A stretch of DNA of 64,000 bases from Limenecus sp048360435 (GCA_048360435.1 DBGCOP010000009.1:62001-126000), one strand, 5' to 3'; positions 1 through 8,620 are shown, counted from the first letter of the stretch. Notes: generated from the letters alone by a model not told the origin. A program made the numbers and translations.

Positions 1-575
1 TGCTGTCTGTAAAATGCAATAAAATTCTTGATGGACTTAAAATTGGCGATAGTGTAGGAATAAATGGCGCTTGTCAAACAGTTACCGAAGTTAACTCTTC
101 AGAATTCAGTGTATTTGCTTCATATGAAACACTTGCAGTTACAAATTTTAGAAATTTAAAAGTCGGAGATGAGGTCAATCTTGAAAGAACACTGAGGCTT
201 TCTGACAGACTTGACGGACATATTGTAAGTGGGCATATTGACGGAACAGCAACAGTGGTAGCAATCGAAAATATAGGTGAAACAGCAAAATTCTCTTTTG
301 AAACGACATACGAGCTTGCAAAACAAATTGTAAAAAAAGGTTCAGTTTCAATCGACGGTATAAGTCTTACTGTTGCGGATATTAATAAGAATGTGTTTTC
401 CGTTGCTGTAATACCCCATACACTCAAATCAACGACTTTGCATAACCTAAAAATAGGCAGCAGTGTTAATTTAGAGACAGATATGATAGCCAAATATATT
501 GAAAAATATTTATTACCGAACGATAATAATAGCAACATAGATGCTGACTTTTTAGAAAGAAACGGGTTTATTTAA
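1..575 (+). CDS. ribE: Riboflavin synthase alpha subunit, 5'-truncated by window edge
   Basis: Lumazine dismutation to riboflavin in the cytosol. The open frame runs from base 3 without a start, so the first roughly 25 residues lie outside the window. Two homologous lumazine-binding repeats are visible: the first has VGINGACQTVTEV and ends with DGHIVSGHIDG; the second has GSVSIDGISLTV and VAVIPHTLKST, both hallmark stretches of the RibE family. An internal ATG at 255 is not a plausible start because the first barrel is complete upstream of it. The stop codon overlaps the ATG of ribBA by one base (TAATG), indicating translational coupling in a riboflavin operon. Other rib genes and any FMN riboswitch would lie upstream, out of view. 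Confidence 0.95.
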   Translation, partial: LSVKCNKILDGLKIGDSVGINGACQTVTEVNSSEFSVFASYETLAVTNFRNLKVGDEVNLERTLRLSDRLDGHIVSGHIDGTATVVAIENIGETAKFSFETTYELAKQIVKKGSVSIDGISLTVADINKNVFSVAVIPHTLKSTTLHNLKIGSSVNLETDMIAKYIEKYLLPNDNNSNIDADFLERNGFI

Positions 576-1885
576 TGTCAATTTTAGAAAATATAAAACA
601 AAATATAAGAGAAATTTTTAACACTGAAAATACTTCCTGCAAATTTGACACAGTAGAGGAAGCCATTGAAACAATAAAAAAAGGCGGAATGATAATTGTT
701 GCTGATGATGAATCAAGAGAAAACGAAGGTGATTTGATTTGCGCAGCAGAATTGATTACCCCTGAAATGGTTAATTTTATTATAACAGAGGCAAAAGGAG
801 TGCTTTGTACTCCTATCAGTGTTGAAAGAGCCCAAAAGCTCGGACTCGATAACATGGTTAAAAATAATACAGATGTTAAAGGAACCGCCTTTACACAAAG
901 TGTAGATGCTGATCCCAAATACGGCGTTACAACAGGTGTATCAGCCTTTGACAGAGCAAAAACAATAGAAATTATATCAAGAGATGATGCAACACATTCA
1001 GACCTCAGACAGCCGGGACACATATTCCCTCTAATTGCAAAAAGAGGAGGGGTTTTGGAAAGAGTCGGGCACACTGAAGCTGCCATTGATTTGTGCAGAC
1101 TCGCAGGGCTCAAAGATGCAGCCGTATGCTGTGAAATCGTAAACAATGATGGCTCAATGGCAAGAAGAGATGACCTGAGAAAGTTTGCAGACAAGCACAA
1201 TATAAAATTTATAACAGTAGCACAGTTGATTGCATACAGGTTAAGAAACGAAAAACTTATCAGAAGAGAAGCAGAGGTTGATCTGCCTACGGCATTCGGT
1301 GATTTTAGACTGATAGGTTACAGGCATGTTTTAACCGGGCAAGAGCACGTTGCACTTTTAAAAGATGACGGTTCAGACAAAATTCCTATGGTTAGAATGC
1401 ACAGTGTATGCTTAACGGGCGATACTTTTCACAGTTTGAGATGCGATTGTAACAGTCAGCTCCAAAACTCTATGAAAATGATTAACGAATACGGAAAAGG
1501 CGCTGTTGTTTATCTTATGGACCATGAAGGCAGAGGAATAGGTATTGTCAACAAAATCAAAGCATACGCTCTTCAAGATAAAGGTGAAGATACTATTCAG
1601 GCCAACATATCACTGGGATTCAACTCTGATTTAAGAGACTATGGAGACGGTGCACAAATCCTCTTAGATTTAGGATTTAAAAAATTTAAATTAATAACTA
1701 ACAATCCTCAAAAAATTGTGGGTCTTGAAGGATATGGATTGGAAATACTTGAAAGAGTTCAAGTCGAATCAGAATGTACTAAATACAACTACAAATACCT
1801 TTGTACAAAGGTCAACAAAATGCACCATATGATGAAAGTTTCAGAAATTGAACATATGGATGAAAAACAATCGGAGCAGAAATAA
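575..1885 (+). CDS. ribBA: Bifunctional 3,4-dihydroxy-2-butanone-4-phosphate synthase / GTP cyclohydrolase II
   Basis: Supplies both precursors of riboflavin. The N-terminal half (about residues 25-225) carries the DHBP synthase acidic motif DDESRENEGD, TTGVSAFDRA and HIFPLIAKRGGVLER. The C-terminal half (about 230-415) has the GTP cyclohydrolase II zinc site, with three Cys in SVCLTGDTFHSLRCDC near residues 278-291, and the DHEGRGIG motif. At 436 residues it is slightly longer than usual, with extra charged residues at both ends. The start ATG overlaps the ribE stop, and its own stop overlaps the next gene's ATG in the same TAATG manner. Both domains look catalytically complete. Confidence 0.96.
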   Translation: MSILENIKQNIREIFNTENTSCKFDTVEEAIETIKKGGMIIVADDESRENEGDLICAAELITPEMVNFIITEAKGVLCTPISVERAQKLGLDNMVKNNTDVKGTAFTQSVDADPKYGVTTGVSAFDRAKTIEIISRDDATHSDLRQPGHIFPLIAKRGGVLERVGHTEAAIDLCRLAGLKDAAVCCEIVNNDGSMARRDDLRKFADKHNIKFITVAQLIAYRLRNEKLIRREAEVDLPTAFGDFRLIGYRHVLTGQEHVALLKDDGSDKIPMVRMHSVCLTGDTFHSLRCDCNSQLQNSMKMINEYGKGAVVYLMDHEGRGIGIVNKIKAYALQDKGEDTIQANISLGFNSDLRDYGDGAQILLDLGFKKFKLITNNPQKIVGLEGYGLEILERVQVESECTKYNYKYLCTKVNKMHHMMKVSEIEHMDEKQSEQK

Positions 1886-2865
1886 TGTCGGAAACATTAA
1901 CATATAAAGTCCAAAAATACTCGGACGAATATAAAAATATTTTTAAAGGCGTTTATAATGACTTTAAAAACAGAGCATTTTCAGAATACAAGTTTGAACT
2001 TGAACCGCTTGAATATGAGGATTTTACGGTTAGTGTAAAAGAAGGTTTAATTGATTGTTTAATCCTTTTTGAGGACGAAATTCCCACTGCTTTTATGGTT
2101 TATACAACTGAAATCAGTGAAGCCCTTGAATTGAATATAATTCATTGTCTTGGTGAAGAAGATTTGAATGCCAAAAGAAAACTTCTTATGGACAATTTTA
2201 TGTCTGAAAATAAAGAGATAATGAAAGAAAAAGTTGTAACTTATCCAATGTTGGGTTCTCAAGAAGCATTTACACCAGAAATCACAAATTATGACTTCAA
2301 ATTAATTGGCTTGGCTGTTGAAAGGTTTAATTTTGATAACATAAAATCAATCGAAATTTTTAAAAGATACACACAGAGCGAATTGCCTGAAGGATATGAA
2401 ATTACCGATTGGGATGCAAAATATTGTGATGAAATAATTAACGTTATAAACACATCATTCAAAAACACATCAGATGCACTTTTTGATCCCAGGTTCCTTT
2501 CAAAAGAGGGCAGTACTGATATTTTGAACAAAATAGTAACAGGAGTATACGGAAAGTTTCTTCCTGACTGCACCAGCGTTCTTTTATATAAGAAAAAACC
2601 TGTCGGTTTATGTTTTACCAATATTACAGCCGGAAGAATAGCCAATATACCGTTAATAGGCATGAATAAAGAACACTGTTCAAAAGGTTTGGGAGAGGCT
2701 CTTTTATATAATTCTATGACAAAATTATTCGCTATATACGGTGATGCACTGTCAGAAGTCAATGCCAGCACTGAAACCGACAACTATCCTGCTTTAAAAA
2801 TGTACAGAAGATTAGGCTTCAAAGAAGACTATTACTATCCACAGGCATACAGACCTGTCGGTTAA
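1885..2865 (+). CDS. GNAT-family N-acetyltransferase, third gene of the rib operon
   Basis: A 326-residue protein whose C-terminal 130 residues look like a GNAT fold: a basic/aromatic strand, the acetyl-CoA loop region around GMNKEHCSKGLGEALL, and the closing NASTETDNYPALKMYRRLGF motif typical of acetyltransferases (conserved Asn, Tyr and LGF). The N-terminal half also has an acidic, GNAT-like layout, so it may be a degenerate tandem GNAT. The substrate is unknown. The start codon overlaps the ribBA stop (TAATG), so it is probably co-translated with riboflavin genes, though no link to flavin chemistry is visible. The downstream gene is convergent, nine bases away. Confidence 0.8.
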   Translation: MSETLTYKVQKYSDEYKNIFKGVYNDFKNRAFSEYKFELEPLEYEDFTVSVKEGLIDCLILFEDEIPTAFMVYTTEISEALELNIIHCLGEEDLNAKRKLLMDNFMSENKEIMKEKVVTYPMLGSQEAFTPEITNYDFKLIGLAVERFNFDNIKSIEIFKRYTQSELPEGYEITDWDAKYCDEIINVINTSFKNTSDALFDPRFLSKEGSTDILNKIVTGVYGKFLPDCTSVLLYKKKPVGLCFTNITAGRIANIPLIGMNKEHCSKGLGEALLYNSMTKLFAIYGDALSEVNASTETDNYPALKMYRRLGFKEDYYYPQAYRPVG

Positions 2866-2874
2866 TTATATTTA

Positions 2875-4350
2875 TTAACCGACATTGCCTTTGAAATTCA
2901 TCTGGATTCTTTGTCTTGCACTTTCTTGAATGTGAGATCCTTCGCCGTAGTATTTTTCTTTGTACTTTTTCATAAAGTAAGGAACAATAACGCCTAGGAA
3001 TAAGCAAGAAATACCTATGTTGGCCACAACAGAACCAACTTTATAATATTTTGCTTTATTCAAGAAGTTTTGAACTGTATTTTTGGCATTTTGAGCTTCC
3101 GCCGTCTTTTGAGCTTTTGCAAAGTCTTTTATGTTTTTAGCGAGATCTTTTATGTCGTCAGCATTGATAAATTGATGAGGATCAACTTTGCCGTATTCAG
3201 GTTTAGCATTAATTTTAAATATATTGATGAATTTCTGAAGCATATTCGGATTTGAACCTGATTCATCCAGAACCTTCACTATACCTGATTTTTTAGCAGC
3301 TTTAACAACAAGGTTTTCTTTATTTGCTTCATTATAAATAAACTCATAAATAGGTTTATTATTTTTAGCCGCTTTTGCTTCTTCGACAACTTTATTGAAA
3401 ACACCAAGATGTTTGTCAATTTCATTATTTTCAAGTGCATTCTTGAAAGAATCTGAAGCAAGGAATTCAACATGTAATTTTATCGGCTTTTTGAAAAGCT
3501 TATCACTGATATATTCAATACCCTGTTGTACATATTTACCTGCAACATACATAAAGAACAATAAGCTGCTTTCTTTAATTGCATATTCCATTTTTTCATG
3601 TTTATTTCTTGCAAGAGAAAGTCTTTCAGATGTAATTCCTGCATCTACTATAAACATATTGTGAACCGGATTGAACATAAAGCTTTGAAGAAGCTGAGGT
3701 ATACCCTTGAATGAAGGATCTTTACCTTTTGATTTAGAAGCATTCAAAGCGGCTGCATCAGCACTGTCCAAAGAAAATGCTTTGAATGTTGGATTTTGTG
3801 AAAAATGTTTTTTGTACTGTTCTTCCTGTGCAAGTCTTTTTAATTCTCTTTTTTCAACTTGTTTATCAGTATATTTTTGCTTCATTACCGTTAGTGTAAA
3901 ATATGAAGCTAAAGTCAAAGCGGTGGCAGCCGCAAATTTTCCTATGAACAAACCTTTGAAAAGTTTTGAATTCTTTTGTGCATCTGTTAAAGATGTAAGA
4001 ATTGAGGGTTTGTTGAGCTGTTTTGAAAATTCTTTTGCATATTTTTGTGCAACTTCAAACTGATCTTTGTTTCCGACCAATCTGATATCTACATCTGGAT
4101 TAAGCTTTTTAGCTTTGTATATTGTTTTGTCAGCAAGCCATTTAAAAAATGGTAAACCGCCTAACCAAATGGCTTCTGTTCCAAACTCATCTATAAATCT
4201 GTCTTTTGCATCAATTTTTTTTGATTCTACGTCTTTACCGCCTTCCTGATATGAATAAGCTGTCATACCAAGGCTGTTTACAACGTCTTTTACGGCTAGT
4301 GGATATAGAGAACTGTGATCTCCGAATGTTGAAATTATTTTAAGTGACAT
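2875..4350 (-). CDS. Lineage-restricted membrane protein of unknown function (491 aa)
   Basis: I do not recognise a family. It starts MSLKIISTFG after a recognisable ribosome site (AGGAAAG). Three hydrophobic stretches are plausible membrane segments: around GLFIGKFAAATALTLASYF (near residue 135), SSLLFFMYVAGKYV (mid-protein) and VANIGISCLFLGVIVPYF (near 460), separated by long Lys-rich helical regions. Short F-x-G-type motifs occur internally (DPSFKG) and at the C-terminus (MNFKG); a similar LSFGK lies near the N-terminus of the 47461 protein. It has the same style as the 515- and 211-residue proteins at 48-50 kb. No catalytic motif is visible. It is preceded by a small ORF and a possible attenuator on the same strand. 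Confidence 0.8.
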   Translation of the reverse strand: MSLKIISTFGDHSSLYPLAVKDVVNSLGMTAYSYQEGGKDVESKKIDAKDRFIDEFGTEAIWLGGLPFFKWLADKTIYKAKKLNPDVDIRLVGNKDQFEVAQKYAKEFSKQLNKPSILTSLTDAQKNSKLFKGLFIGKFAAATALTLASYFTLTVMKQKYTDKQVEKRELKRLAQEEQYKKHFSQNPTFKAFSLDSADAAALNASKSKGKDPSFKGIPQLLQSFMFNPVHNMFIVDAGITSERLSLARNKHEKMEYAIKESSLLFFMYVAGKYVQQGIEYISDKLFKKPIKLHVEFLASDSFKNALENNEIDKHLGVFNKVVEEAKAAKNNKPIYEFIYNEANKENLVVKAAKKSGIVKVLDESGSNPNMLQKFINIFKINAKPEYGKVDPHQFINADDIKDLAKNIKDFAKAQKTAEAQNAKNTVQNFLNKAKYYKVGSVVANIGISCLFLGVIVPYFMKKYKEKYYGEGSHIQESARQRIQMNFKGNVG

Positions 4351-4382
4351 TTAATCTTTCCTTTATACACAGGGGCAGTGTA

Positions 4383-4463
4383 TTATAGACCCCATACCAA
4401 GTTCATAACTAACACTATTTGAGCATTTGCCCTTGACTGTGTATTTCGTCGATTATTAAACAT
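4383..4463 (-). CDS. Possible 26-residue small ORF upstream of the 491-aa protein
   Basis: ATG at 4463 is preceded by AAGGAG seven bases away, an excellent ribosome site, and the frame runs 26 codons (MFNNRRNTQSRANAQIVLVM...) to a TAA 32 bases before the next gene's start. The C-terminal half is hydrophobic. It could be an upstream leader peptide coupling translation to the downstream membrane protein, or chance. No homologue is recognised. Confidence 0.3.
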   Translation of the reverse strand: MFNNRRNTQSRANAQIVLVMNLVWGL

Positions 4464-4560
4464 TTAATTTCTCCTTAGGTTTACTGTTTTAATGTTTCTG
4501 AATGATATTTTGTGCCTTATTCTAGTTTAATTTTTATAATTTGTAACAATATATTTTTGA

Positions 4561-4594
4561 GACAAAAAAGCCTTCCGAATTTATCAGAAGACTT
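4561..4594 (-). terminator. Rho-independent terminator, possibly the third arm of an attenuator
   Basis: On the minus strand AGTCTTC (4593-4587) pairs with GAAGGCT (4575-4569), seven pairs including one G-U, followed directly by six T. It lies about 200 bases upstream of the 491-aa gene and about 65 bases downstream of a short leader ORF. The equivalent plus-strand hairpin has a mismatch and no T-run, so it acts on minus-strand transcripts. The stem is short, so strength is uncertain. Confidence 0.5.
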
Positions 4595-4660
4595 CACAAA
4601 TTCTTTTCTATGCTCATGCAGCACAACTGCAATCTTTTCAAAATTGGTGAAGACCTTCTA
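4586..4660 (-). promoter_or_regulatory. Candidate antiterminator competing with the 4561 terminator
   Basis: Minus-strand segment AGAAGGTCTTCACC (4659-4646) can pair with GTGAAGTCTTCT (4597-4586), about twelve pairs with a one-base bulge. The second segment contains the left arm of the terminator at 4561, so the two structures exclude each other. The first segment overlaps the stop codon of the 14-codon ORF, the geometry expected of ribosome-mediated attenuation. This is a structural inference made by hand pairing. Confidence 0.4.
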
Positions 4661-4702
4661 GTTAGTATAAAATTGTCGCTTTTGATACTTTCTGATTCTC
4701 AT
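4658..4702 (-). CDS. Possible 14-residue basic leader peptide
   Basis: ATG at 4702 follows AGGA with a six-base gap. The peptide MRIRKYQKRQFYTN is rich in Arg and Lys and ends at a TAG that overlaps the first arm of the antiterminator. A minus-strand -10-like TAAATA with an upstream TGGACA sixteen bases away lies near 4740-4770. The same frame stays open for another 48 codons after the TAG, so a broken small gene is an alternative explanation. Confidence 0.35.
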   Translation of the reverse strand: MRIRKYQKRQFYTN

Positions 4703-4811
4703 TTTTTGTCCTAGAATTTTACACAATTGTAAATTGTACACTATATATTTACACAAACATAATAATTTGTCCAGTGTTTTATTACAAAAGTAGGAGCTTT
4801 TTTATAATAAA

Positions 4812-4841
4812 TTTACTACTTTGCAAAAAATGTGTTAAAAT
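4812..4841 (+). promoter_or_regulatory. Probable promoter of ilvC
   Basis: TTTACT (4812-4817) and TAAAAT (4836-4841) are separated by 18 bases, close to the sigma-70-type consensus, and lie 37 bases upstream of the ilvC ATG. The rest of the 528-base gap between 4350 and 4879 holds the minus-strand elements listed separately; I see no T-box or other leader on the plus strand. Confidence 0.5.
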
Positions 4842-4878
4842 AGTCGAATAGAGGTGTTACACTAATAAGGAGAAGAGA

Positions 4879-5907
4879 ATGGCACACGAATTGAAAGTTT
4901 ACATGGATTCAGATATTGATAAAAGCAAAATCCTTAACAAAAAAGTTGCTGTTATCGGTTATGGCTCTCAAGGTTACGGGCAATCTACAAACCTCAAAGA
5001 CAGCGGTGTTGATGTTGTTATAGGAGCAAGGGTAGGCGGAGCTTCAGCTAAAAAAGCAGAAGCAGAAGGCTTGAAAGTAATGAGTATTGAAGATGCCGTT
5101 AAATGGGCAGATTTGATTCAAATTCTCATACCTGATGAAGTTCAGGCTAAAGTTTATGAAGAACAAATCAAACCCAATTTAAGAGCTGGTCAATATTTAA
5201 TGTTTGCACACGGTTTTAATATTCATTTCAAAAAAATTGTGCCACCGGCAGATGTTAATGTCCTTATGGTTGCACCGAAGGGACCCGGACACACAGTAAG
5301 AAGTGAATATGTAGCCGGAAAAGGTGTTCCTTCTCTTATAGCTGTATATCAAGATCCGTCAGGTGACTCTAAAGAAGTTGCACTTGCTTACGCTTCTGCA
5401 ATTGGCGCAGGCAGAGCAGGCATATATGAAACTTCTTTTAAAGAAGAAACAGAAACTGATCTTTTCGGTGAACAGGCTGTTTTATGCGGCGGATGTTCAG
5501 CTCTTATTCAAGCAGGTTTTGAAACTCTTGTTGAAGCAGGATATTCACCTTACATGGCTTACTTTGAATGTTTGCATGAAATGAAATTAATTGTTGATTT
5601 AATCAACCAAGGCGGTATTTCTGATATGAGATATTCAATCTCTAACACAGCAGAATGGGGAGACCTTACTATCGGACCAAGAATCATTACTCCTGCTGTT
5701 AAAGAAGAAATGAAAAAAGTTCTTAAAGAAATTCAAGACGGAAAATTTGCAAAAGAGTGGCTTGATGAATACAACTCAGGAATGAAAAAATTCAGAGAGC
5801 TTGAAAAACAAGGCGAAGAACACCAGATTGAAGTTGTAGGCAAAGAACTACGCTCAAAATTTGCCTGGAAAGATAATGACAAAATTATCAATAGAGATAA
5901 AAACTAA
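4879..5907 (+). CDS. ilvC: Ketol-acid reductoisomerase (class I)
   Basis: NADPH-dependent isomeroreduction of acetolactate in valine, leucine and isoleucine synthesis. At 342 residues it has the usual class I length. The N-terminal Rossmann motif is GYGSQGYGQSTNLKDSG; the C-terminal knotted helical domain carries the metal-binding ETDLFGEQAVLCGG and the MRYSISNTAEWGD motif. The start ATG follows AAGGAG. The gene is monocistronic, with its own promoter and a strong terminator; no other ilv gene is adjacent. Confidence 0.97.
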   Translation: MAHELKVYMDSDIDKSKILNKKVAVIGYGSQGYGQSTNLKDSGVDVVIGARVGGASAKKAEAEGLKVMSIEDAVKWADLIQILIPDEVQAKVYEEQIKPNLRAGQYLMFAHGFNIHFKKIVPPADVNVLMVAPKGPGHTVRSEYVAGKGVPSLIAVYQDPSGDSKEVALAYASAIGAGRAGIYETSFKEETETDLFGEQAVLCGGCSALIQAGFETLVEAGYSPYMAYFECLHEMKLIVDLINQGGISDMRYSISNTAEWGDLTIGPRIITPAVKEEMKKVLKEIQDGKFAKEWLDEYNSGMKKFRELEKQGEEHQIEVVGKELRSKFAWKDNDKIINRDKN

Positions 5908-5923
5908 AAAGTTTCTAGCTGAC

Positions 5924-5956
5924 AAAAAGACTCTTGCAAAAGCAAGAGTCTTTTTT
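5924..5956 (+). terminator. Terminator after ilvC
   Basis: AAAAAGACTCTTGC and GCAAGAGTCTTTTTT form a near-perfect stem around a four-base loop, with an A-tract on the left and a T-tract on the right, so it could work in both directions. Confidence 0.9.
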
Positions 5957-6013
5957 ATTGCCTTTTTCAAAACAATTATTATACCTGTATATAACGTGTG
6001 AAAGGTCAAATGT

Positions 6014-6059
6014 AAATGTTTTGTAACATTTAAAAGATGATTTCTAAAGTTTTTAGAAA
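6014..6059 (+). promoter_or_regulatory. Two consecutive inverted repeats in the leader of the 6110 gene
   Basis: AAATGTT-TTGT-AACATTT (6014-6031) and TTTCTAAA-GTT-TTTAGAAA (6041-6059) are perfect inverted repeats within the 150 bases upstream of the first cluster gene. A TATAAC-like -10 lies just before them (about 5990). They could be mRNA hairpins in the 5' untranslated region or protein-binding sites. Confidence 0.4.
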
Positions 6060-6109
6060 GAAATGTCGAATATAAAAACAGATATGCAAAACACAAAGGA
6101 GTATTAGCA

Positions 6110-7381
6110 ATGGGAATGGCAGCTTCACAAGCCAGATTCTTAGGACTTACGGCAAGAAAAACAAACGTTGAATACGAAGGTCAACAAGTTAACCAACAAA
6201 GAACTGCTTTGGCTAACCAAAGTGCCGGTTTGTTCAATGAAATGTTGGCATTGGAAGTTCCTACACCTCCTTTGGCAACAAATTATTCAAAAACTGTATA
6301 TACTTTCACAGATCCTTCTACATCAGAAAGTATCAGCCTCGACAGCATCTACAAAAATCCGGTTGTAGGCACTGAAAAAGAAACTTATACTGTATCAGGT
6401 TATTCAAAATCTGCTGCTGTTCTTTCTAACATCAGCACAATCGTTCCTACCGGTACAAGCTCTAACAAATATAGCATACAGCGTGATGAAAAAGATAAAT
6501 CAAAATTTACAATCAGTGTAAATGGCGGTACAAGAATGACTATCAACGACCCTAAAATGTACAATGGATTGATTGAGTCATTTGTTGAAGCAGAAAAAGC
6601 ACTGGGTAATGAAGATGCTTCTACTTATCCTAAAGAAGGTGACTGCTTCTTCAAATATACAAATTCCGGCACAGGAATTGAATATTATATCTATGCCGGA
6701 AGATATGAAGAAAAACCAGAAGTGCCTGCTTATGAAAGAGAAGAAGACGGTACTTACAAACTCGATGAAGAAGGAAACAAAATTCCTGTAATGAATGACG
6801 ACGGCACACAAGCTACCGAACAGGTTTTCAAGCAGGAAGAAAACGGTAAATATATCCTTGACAGCAATGGAAACAAACAACTTGACTATGCTAAAGTTCC
6901 TATGACAACAGAAGAACTTGCACAAGCTGCTGAAAATGGTGAAAGCTTCAAAGTATATTCTGCTGAATCTTACACAAAAGAAGTTCAATTCCACTATGAC
7001 GATGCACAAATCACAAGTGCAAATGACGGAACAGGAAGATACGACTATATAACTTTCTATACAGCTGATCAAAGAGATCCTGTTACAGGCGAACCTCTTG
7101 AAAATGCTACTCCTGTGACTTGCAAATTAACTCAACAAACAGTACAGGATGATGATGCATTTGATGCAGCAATGGAAACATATAATGCTAAAAAAGCAAT
7201 CTATGACAAAACTGTTGCAGATATAGATGCAAAAACATCTGTAATTCAACAACAAGACAGAACATTAGAATTACACTTAGACCAGTTAGACACAGAACAA
7301 CAAGCAATCCAGACTGAAATGGATGCTGTTAAGAAGGTAATTGATAAGAACATAGAAGAAACATTCAAAACATTTGCATAA
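6110..7381 (+). CDS. MGMA-family protein A: conserved ends, variable middle (423 aa)
   Basis: First gene of an unknown six-gene cluster. The first ~50 residues (from MGMAASQARFLGLTARK) and last ~55 residues (ending VIDKNIEETFKTF) closely match the 325-aa paralogue at 7620, while the central ~300 residues are unrelated in sequence, polar and rich in Tyr, Thr, Gly and Glu. The C-terminal part is predicted coiled coil (DRTLELHLDQLDTEQQAIQ). No signal peptide or membrane segment is visible. The ribosome site AAGGAG fits the start. This layout recalls flagellin-like or secreted filament proteins, which is only an analogy. The N-terminal sequence is, to my knowledge, typical of Gastranaerophilales hypothetical proteins. 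Confidence 0.85.
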   Translation: MGMAASQARFLGLTARKTNVEYEGQQVNQQRTALANQSAGLFNEMLALEVPTPPLATNYSKTVYTFTDPSTSESISLDSIYKNPVVGTEKETYTVSGYSKSAAVLSNISTIVPTGTSSNKYSIQRDEKDKSKFTISVNGGTRMTINDPKMYNGLIESFVEAEKALGNEDASTYPKEGDCFFKYTNSGTGIEYYIYAGRYEEKPEVPAYEREEDGTYKLDEEGNKIPVMNDDGTQATEQVFKQEENGKYILDSNGNKQLDYAKVPMTTEELAQAAENGESFKVYSAESYTKEVQFHYDDAQITSANDGTGRYDYITFYTADQRDPVTGEPLENATPVTCKLTQQTVQDDDAFDAAMETYNAKKAIYDKTVADIDAKTSVIQQQDRTLELHLDQLDTEQQAIQTEMDAVKKVIDKNIEETFKTFA

Positions 7382-7394
7382 TACTCCGATTTTT

Positions 7395-7439
7395 AACCGG
7401 TCTGAAAAACCTAATATTTTAGACTAAAGACCGGTTTTT
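7395..7439 (+). terminator. Terminator between MGMA genes A and B
   Basis: AACCGGTCT (7395-7403) pairs perfectly with AGACCGGTT (7428-7436), followed by T residues. It separates the first paralogue from the second, so the two are probably transcribed separately. The remaining bases to 7619 contain a TATAAT-like element near 7517 and nothing else I can support. Confidence 0.85.
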
Positions 7440-7619
7440 ATTTCAAAAATACCGAGAGTACATCATATGTATGATTTTTATCAAAACAGGCTTTAAATAA
7501 GGGTTTCAACCTTTTATAATAAAAGTAATAAATCTTAATATAAAATGCAGAAATAATGACAAAAATACAAGGATAATTAAACTTAAGAAGGTTAGTAAGT
7601 AAGAACGGAGACAAACTAT

Positions 7620-8597
7620 ATGGGTATGGCAGCTTCACAAGCCAGATATCTTGGATTGACGGCAAGAAAAATAAATGTTGAGTATGAAGGACAACAGGTC
7701 AACCAGCAGAGAACAGCTCTCGCAAATCAAAGTGCTGATTTATTCAGACAGCTTTTAGCTCTGGAAGTTCCGACACCTCCGGCTCAAACTGATTACTATA
7801 CTGATATTTATACCTATAATGATGATACCAGCATAGATGGAAAAACAAAAATCACTTCTATTGCAGAAAATGAAGGAACTGATCCTAAAACTTATACAGT
7901 AACAATGTCTTCAACACAAATGGTTCCACAATACGGAGCACAATCAAATCAAGGAGTTTCTGTTACAGGAACAGCACCTAATCAAAAAATTATGCTGCCA
8001 AACGGTACATCTTATGATTTATCCGAAAAAATAGACGGAATCAGCAAAACATATGTTGATGAATTCAACAAACTTGGCAAAGCTTCATATGAGAATGAAA
8101 CAACAGATACTTATTACAGTTTCAAAAACTCTGTTACGGGCGCAACTTATTATATAAATGCAACAAAAACAGGATTTGATCCTACAAAAACATCAACACA
8201 AGATGTAGATCTTTTCTCTGTAATGCCAATTGAACAGGAAGTAAACAAAACAATTACCAATGCACAATTGAGCCAGTCAAGTGACGGTATATACAACAAT
8301 ATCTATTGGACTGATGAAAGTGGAGCATCATATACTTACAAACTTACAAAAGACACTGAATATGATGAACAGGGCTATGACGATGCAATGCAGGCCTACA
8401 ATGTAAATAACGAATTGTATCAAAAAGAACTTGCAGATATTAACGCAAAGACAGAACAATTACAGGAAACTGACAGAACTCTTGAATTAAGATTGAAGCA
8501 GCTCGATACAGAACAAGAAGCATTACAAACAGAACTAGATTCTGTGAAAAAAGTAATTGATAAGAATGTTGAAAATGTATTCAAGACATTTCAATAA
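7620..8597 (+). CDS. MGMA-family protein B, paralogue of A (325 aa)
   Basis: Starts MGMAASQARYLGLTARK, and the next 35 residues match protein A almost residue for residue, including the EYEGQQVNQQRTALANQSA region (in part). The C-terminus repeats the DRTLELRLKQLDTEQ coiled coil and KKVIDKNVENVFKTF ending. The middle (about residues 60-260) differs wholly in sequence, though also Tyr- and Thr-rich with TYYINATKTG-like beta-prone stretches. It starts after GGAG at nine bases. The gene is followed closely by a hydrophobic Gly-rich protein. No enzymatic motif is seen; a structural or secreted role is inferred from the layout only. Confidence 0.85.
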   Translation: MGMAASQARYLGLTARKINVEYEGQQVNQQRTALANQSADLFRQLLALEVPTPPAQTDYYTDIYTYNDDTSIDGKTKITSIAENEGTDPKTYTVTMSSTQMVPQYGAQSNQGVSVTGTAPNQKIMLPNGTSYDLSEKIDGISKTYVDEFNKLGKASYENETTDTYYSFKNSVTGATYYINATKTGFDPTKTSTQDVDLFSVMPIEQEVNKTITNAQLSQSSDGIYNNIYWTDESGASYTYKLTKDTEYDEQGYDDAMQAYNVNNELYQKELADINAKTEQLQETDRTLELRLKQLDTEQEALQTELDSVKKVIDKNVENVFKTFQ

Positions 8598-8620
8598 TTA
8601 ATTAGATATGCGAGGATATA

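Noticed and set aside
74..538. Minus-strand reading frame opposite ribE
   Set aside because: It lies wholly antisense to the conserved riboflavin synthase frame, shows no ribosome site or motif and reflects codon bias of the real gene.
568..1200. Long minus-strand frame opposite ribBA
   Set aside because: Antisense to a fully conserved enzyme; Ser/Leu-rich low-information product with no start signal.
4351..4878. T-box or branched-chain amino-acid riboswitch upstream of ilvC
   Set aside because: No T-box sequence or plus-strand terminator was found; the hairpin near 4561 has its T-run on the minus strand.
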